Part shown: piece by piece, positions 60,454 through 64,000 of the stretch
Layout: every line of letters starts with the position of its first letter
Position numbering within the stretch: the first letter of the stretch is position 1
NCBI GenBank assembly: GCA_016722945.1
Contig: JAEQMT010000057.1
Span: forward strand, 1 to 64,000
Direction of reading: 5' to 3'
From: Desulfofustis sp. PB-SRB1
GTDB lineage: Bacteria > Desulfobacterota > Desulfobulbia > Desulfobulbales > Desulfocapsaceae
Length of the DNA: 64,000 nucleotides
Position numbers and translations under genes: made by a program
Notes under the pieces: generated by a model
What the model saw: the letters and a program-made list of their open reading frames with translations, nothing else
What the model was told of the DNA's origin: nothing
The model's database searches: none

Positions 60454-61476
60454 GTGAAAACTCAACGCCATAGTATCGCCGTTATCGGCAGAAAGAAGTA
60501 TCTGCAATGGGACAGCCAGGTTGCCATGGCCGCCGGCCAGCTGGGCCACCGGGTGCTGCACCTGCAGACCAACGGCCGGCCACCGGCAATTCAATGTGGG
60601 CGCGGTGTGCTCAAAGCGCTGCCGTTTTGTAAACGGCGTACCGCTGAACGTATCAGTGACGGCTGGCATGCCCGGTGGATGGCGCGCCGACTGTCCGGCG
60701 CCACACCGGATATTATCATTCTGGCAGGTGCCATGTTCATCACCGAACCCTATTATCTGATGCTGAATCGGTTCAAGGTGGAGCATCCCGGCACCATCAT
60801 CGTCGGCTGGGTCGGTGATCGATTCAACGACACCACCGCACACCGCTTCAGGCAGTCGGTGCTCGATCTGGCCTGTTATACCGACAGCTCCTTCGCGGGG
60901 GCCTTTGTCCAGGGACTTACCACCCGCTATCTGCCATTGGCGGCTAGTCCCATCTTTTTTAGCGCCATTGATTACCCGGAAAAAAGTATCGAATGTATCT
61001 TTGTCGGCTCATCCAGTCCGCATCGTGAAGCGATGCTGGCGGCTGTGCGGACGCCGGTTACAGTGTATGGCAACGGCTGGCGCCGCCTTAAAAAAAACGC
61101 ACCCGCCAATATTGCGGTACATGATCGAAAGATATCTCCCGAACGTACCAGGCGTTTGTACGAACAGGCCAAGATATGCCTTAACTTCAGAAACGAAAAA
61201 AGCGTGGTACATGGGGTCAATCAGCGCAGTTTCGAACCGTTTTTGGGTTCATGTCTGGTGGTGCATGAGCAGGTAGCTGATCTTGCCAGCTGCTTCGAGA
61301 TAGGCCGGGAGATTGTCAGTTTTTCCACCAGTGAAGAGCTTAACCACCACCTCGCCGCGCTTCGCGCCGATCACGCCGTCAGACGTCAGGTGGCAGAGGC
61401 CGGTCGCCGGCGGGTACTCAGTGAACACACCTTTACCCACCGGCTGCACGATCTGATTTCTGAACTGACCGGTTGA
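60454..61476 (+). CDS. CgeB-like glycosyltransferase
   Basis: A 340-residue protein starting at GTG 60454. SIAVIGRKKYLQWDSQVAMA and GHRVLHLQTNGR begin a Rossmann-like domain; CIFVGSSSPHREAMLAAVR, VTVYGNGWRRLKK and RRLYEQAKICLNFRNEKSV with the later FEPFLGSCLVVHEQVADLA match the CgeB/GT-B C-terminal domain used for glycosylating proteins or glycans. It is co-directional with the upstream glycosyltransferase. Substrate unknown; it converges on sucD. Confidence 0.8.
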   Translation: MKTQRHSIAVIGRKKYLQWDSQVAMAAGQLGHRVLHLQTNGRPPAIQCGRGVLKALPFCKRRTAERISDGWHARWMARRLSGATPDIIILAGAMFITEPYYLMLNRFKVEHPGTIIVGWVGDRFNDTTAHRFRQSVLDLACYTDSSFAGAFVQGLTTRYLPLAASPIFFSAIDYPEKSIECIFVGSSSPHREAMLAAVRTPVTVYGNGWRRLKKNAPANIAVHDRKISPERTRRLYEQAKICLNFRNEKSVVHGVNQRSFEPFLGSCLVVHEQVADLASCFEIGREIVSFSTSEELNHHLAALRADHAVRRQVAEAGRRRVLSEHTFTHRLHDLISELTG

Positions 61477-61504
61477 GCGATCCCCGCAAATCGGTGGATT
61501 GCTA

Positions 61505-62395
61505 TCAGCGCGATAGCTTCGCCCCGTCATATACCTCGCGGCAGAGTGCACCCAGGCCGCCTAAATCGCGGCAGACGTGGATGGAGGCCTGCTCCATGGC
61601 GGCAAGTTTGGCCTCGGCGGTACCCGAACCGCCACTGATAATGGCGCCGGCATGCCCCATGCGCCGTCCCGGCGGGGCGGTGAGGCCGGCAATAAAGCCG
61701 ATCACCGGTTTATCCATATGGTGGGCAATCCATTCGGCTGCTTCCTCTTCGGCGCTGCCGCCAATCTCTCCCACCATGACCACGGCCTGAGTCTCGGGGT
61801 CTTCGTTGAAGGCATGCAAACAGTCGAGAAAACCGGTTCCGTTGACCGGATCGCCACCGATACCCACGCAGGTGGATTGCCCCAACCCCTGCTGGGTGAG
61901 TTGATGGACGACCTCGTAGGTGAGGGTGCCGGAGCGTGAGACTACCCCGAACGGGCCGCCGGGCAGATGGATATGGCCGGGCATGATCCCTATTTTACAG
62001 CGGCCCGGACTGATAATTCCCGGACAGTTTGGGCCGATCAGGCGGCATGAGGTGGCGGCGAGAAATTGTTTGACCCGAAGCATGTCCATAATCGGCACGC
62101 CCTCGGTGATGCAAACGATGAGCTCGATACCCGCATCGACCGCCTCGACTATCGCCTCGGCGGCAAAGGGAGGCGGCACAAAGATAAGAGAGGCGTTCGC
62201 CCCGGTGGCGCCGGCGGCCTCTTTGACGGAGTTGAATACCGGCACCTCATCCATCTTCTGGCCGCCTTTGCCGGGCGTTACTCCGGCCACCACGGTGGTG
62301 CCGTAAGCAATGCACTGGCGAGTATGGAATTGCCCTTCTTTGCCGGTAATGCCCTGAACGAGTACCCTGGTTGTGTCGTCAGCGAAGATTGTCAT
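61505..62395 (-). CDS. sucD: Succinyl-CoA synthetase alpha subunit
   Basis: A 296-residue protein with the CoA-binding Rossmann domain ([18 protein letters not shown] at residues 15-32; [13 protein letters not shown]), and the phosphohistidine loop in [20 protein letters not shown] (GHAGAI). It forms succinyl-CoA from succinate with ATP or GTP, or the reverse reaction, with the SucC subunit encoded upstream. It is separated from sucC by a glycerophosphodiesterase-like gene, which is unusual, with 84 bases between. Confidence 0.97.
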   Translation of the reverse strand: MTIFADDTTRVLVQGITGKEGQFHTRQCIAYGTTVVAGVTPGKGGQKMDEVPVFNSVKEAAGATGANASLIFVPPPFAAEAIVEAVDAGIELIVCITEGVPIMDMLRVKQFLAATSCRLIGPNCPGIISPGRCKIGIMPGHIHLPGGPFGVVSRSGTLTYEVVHQLTQQGLGQSTCVGIGGDPVNGTGFLDCLHAFNEDPETQAVVMVGEIGGSAEEEAAEWIAHHMDKPVIGFIAGLTAPPGRRMGHAGAIISGGSGTAEAKLAAMEQASIHVCRDLGGLGALCREVYDGAKLSR

Positions 62396-62479
62396 CTGGT
62401 GTCACCATGATTCAGTATTGATGGCGTCGTAGAACTTCCCTCTGGGGCTGGCGGGATCGTTTTGACGTTGTGGGGTTCA

Positions 62480-63562
62480 TTATTGAGGTGTTGGCAGGTT
62501 ATCATAATTGGCACCTGGGGTGTTGAGGCGGCGCAGGATGTCCTCGATTTCAGAACCGCCCGGTTCAGCGCCCGGTTCAGGTGCGGATGCGTTCGGATCA
62601 AGAGCCTGTCGGACAATCCGATCATAAGCGGTAAGAATAGCTGCCGGAGTAAGCTCGGTGGCCAGATCATTGACGATGGTCTTGATGATCGTTTTAGGCC
62701 GCGGCGCCTCACCCAGCATGGCGTCGGCGTCAAGGGCGAGGACGCCGACGCCCAGCAGCTGGCTATCCTCCAGATAGGTTGACCATCGGTACGAGCTTGT
62801 GCTGCTGGAAAGTGTTGTGGCGGACAAGCCAAGCATGTCCACGTAAGAGGACAGAGCTTTGAGTCCATGCCTGGTTACCATCCAGTCAAAATTATACCCA
62901 CCCCACCCCGTCGGTTCCCGTACCATGACCTGGGAGCCGTCGTTGGCGCCGATGAGCTGGACAATGGCGACAATCTCCGGTGGATAGGCTGACTGTTTGC
63001 TCAATTCAGTGACTGAATCGGCATCATAGCTGCCGACAATCAACCTTCTTCTATTTTCCGGATAGCTGAATGAAGAGAGTTCGGCCATTGCCACAGGAAC
63101 CAGTTCTCGTCCGAATGGACGATGCTGCCAGCCGTTTTTCAACTCGATAAAAAGCGTGACGGGCTCACCCGTCTCCTGCTCAAAAAGCGCCACCACAGAA
63201 AGTACTTCGCGTAGATACGGGGGACGCAGGCCGGTTGGCCAGGTGTATGCATCAAGTTCAGTGCTCGTATAATTGCCTGCAAACGATGCTTCCAATTGAT
63301 TGCCCGTATCCGCGTGAGCATCTGATAAAGAGTGATCAGCGGCGATGAACTGCTCATCGAGGACGTAGAGGACTTCATCCTTGCTCATGACCACCGGTAC
63401 ATGAATAGCACGGCCGCCCTGCTCCAGGGCACGGGTATATGCCGGCAGGCTGAACGGCGGCAGAGCAGAGGGGTCGCCCGAGTTGATGATGAGCGGCGCT
63501 GCACCAAGGGGGCCGGCCCCGGCCAGCATAGCGAGCACGATAGCAACAATCATCCGGATCAT
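62480..63562 (-). CDS. GDPD-like secreted protein with degenerate active site
   Basis: About 360 residues. A signal peptide (MIRMIVAIVLAMLAGAGPLG) is followed by a TIM-barrel related to glycerophosphodiester phosphodiesterases: LPPFSLPAYTRALEQGGRAI, MSKDEVLYVLDEQFI, and VTLFIELKNGWQHRPFG keep family strands. But the catalytic HRG is NSG, ENT is changed, the E-x-D metal pair is HVP, and the HD motif is LD. So it is probably not a GDPD. Fold remains; role may be binding. It lies between sucC (10 bases) and sucD. The start ATG 63562 avoids overlap with sucC. Confidence 0.65.
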   Translation of the reverse strand: MIRMIVAIVLAMLAGAGPLGAAPLIINSGDPSALPPFSLPAYTRALEQGGRAIHVPVVMSKDEVLYVLDEQFIAADHSLSDAHADTGNQLEASFAGNYTSTELDAYTWPTGLRPPYLREVLSVVALFEQETGEPVTLFIELKNGWQHRPFGRELVPVAMAELSSFSYPENRRRLIVGSYDADSVTELSKQSAYPPEIVAIVQLIGANDGSQVMVREPTGWGGYNFDWMVTRHGLKALSSYVDMLGLSATTLSSSTSSYRWSTYLEDSQLLGVGVLALDADAMLGEAPRPKTIIKTIVNDLATELTPAAILTAYDRIVRQALDPNASAPEPGAEPGGSEIEDILRRLNTPGANYDNLPTPQ

Positions 63563-63572
63563 GGCCGGCGAT

Positions 63573-64000
63573 CTAGGCGATTTCGGCCACCTTCCGGGCG
63601 GCGTCGCCGATATCTTCGGCATTGATCAGGTTCAATCCCGAATCGGCCAGGATACGCCTTCCCTCTTCTACGTTGGTTCCCTCCATGCGCACCACCACCG
63701 GCACCGACAAGCCTACCGCGGTGGCGGCCTGCACCACCCCGCGGGCCAATTCGTCGCAGCGCAGGATGCCGCCGAAGATATTGATCAGGATTCCTTTGAC
63801 GTGCGGATCATCGAGAATGATGCGAAATCCCTGTTCCACCCTGGCGGCGCTGGCGCCGCCGCCCACATCAAGAAAATTGGCGGGCTCGGCGCCCGCCTGT
63901 TTGATGATATCCATGGTGGCCATGGCGAGCCCCGCTCCGTTTACCATGTTGCCGATGTTTCCCGAAAGCTTGATATAGTTGAGATCAAACTCCGCTGCTT
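63573..64000 (-). CDS. sucC: Succinyl-CoA synthetase beta subunit, C-terminal part
   Basis: The C-terminal 142 codons; the start lies beyond the window. [40 protein letters not shown] and [18 protein letters not shown] are the SucC C-terminal domain that holds the specificity loop and contacts the alpha subunit. The frame continues upstream to the edge without interruption. It is the partner of sucD in this cluster. Confidence 0.96.
   Translation of the reverse strand, partial: AAEFDLNYIKLSGNIGNMVNGAGLAMATMDIIKQAGAEPANFLDVGGGASAARVEQGFRIILDDPHVKGILINIFGGILRCDELARGVVQAATAVGLSVPVVVRMEGTNVEEGRRILADSGLNLINAEDIGDAARKVAEIA

Noticed and set aside
1-64000. CRISPR arrays, tRNA and rRNA genes
   Set aside because: No regularly spaced repeats, no cloverleaf-like segments and no rRNA motifs were found by eye; short RNAs could be missed.

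Overview
The window looks like a chromosomal segment of an anaerobic, probably sulfate-reducing Desulfobacterota bacterium, perhaps Desulfobulbales. The basis is a methylmalonyl-CoA carboxyltransferase/decarboxylase cluster with a Na+-pump beta subunit and epimerase, adjacent sucCD, pyruvate phosphate dikinase, a DUF166 protein, a TAXI-type TRAP transporter and a likely selenocysteine-containing MsrA. The taxonomic call is inference from gene content; there is no rRNA or tRNA in view.

Layout. (1) 0-9.3 kb is an accessory, AT-richer zone of toxin-antitoxin modules and gene remnants: a DUF4238 gene cut by the window edge, a four-gene AbiEii-nucleotidyltransferase operon with a metallopeptidase, an orphan N-terminally clipped AbiEi, mazEF, phd-vapC, an AAA/DUF4143 ATPase and several genes broken by in-frame TAA codons. 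(2) 9.6-16.7 kb is a cobalamin-uptake operon: cobalamin riboswitch plus terminator, TonB-dependent receptor, a BtuF-CbiZ fusion, a second BtuF, and exbB-exbD-tonB, with no BtuCD. (3) 16.9-22.4 kb holds DUF166, a DUF533 protein, a secreted MsrA read through a UGA with a SECIS-like hairpin, and ppdK. (4) 22.6-32.5 kb has a degraded DUF4143 fragment, then a compact seven-gene minus-strand operon: HTH protein, alpha-CTD/sigma-4-like multi-domain protein, PLD-SF2 helicase, 57-residue protein, DndD-like SMC ATPase, small Dnd-associated-like protein and radical SAM enzyme. I regard it as a candidate undescribed anti-phage or DNA-transaction system. (5) 32.8-36.3 kb is a second TA cluster (phd-vapC, RHH-PIN, RelE-like, vapBC) with decayed duplicates. 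(6) 36.4-46.2 kb carries a TAXI TRAP transporter, another AAA/DUF4143 ATPase and an MFP-RND-TolC efflux operon. (7) 46.5-64 kb is mostly housekeeping: class IV aminotransferase, methyltransferase, Cys-cluster protein, RluA, glycosyltransferase-GlpD-PHP-like operon, thiol peroxidase, methylmalonyl-CoA module, two glycosyltransferases, and sucD / GDPD-like / sucC at the edge.

Five copies (one partial) of a roughly 140-bp element with AGGGAACCTT inverted ends, nearly palindromic over its whole length, are scattered between genes. A second repeat of about 105 bp occurs twice in the first 10 kb. Together the central genes suggest propionate/succinate interconversion through B12-dependent methylmalonyl-CoA chemistry, which fits the investment in corrinoid salvage.
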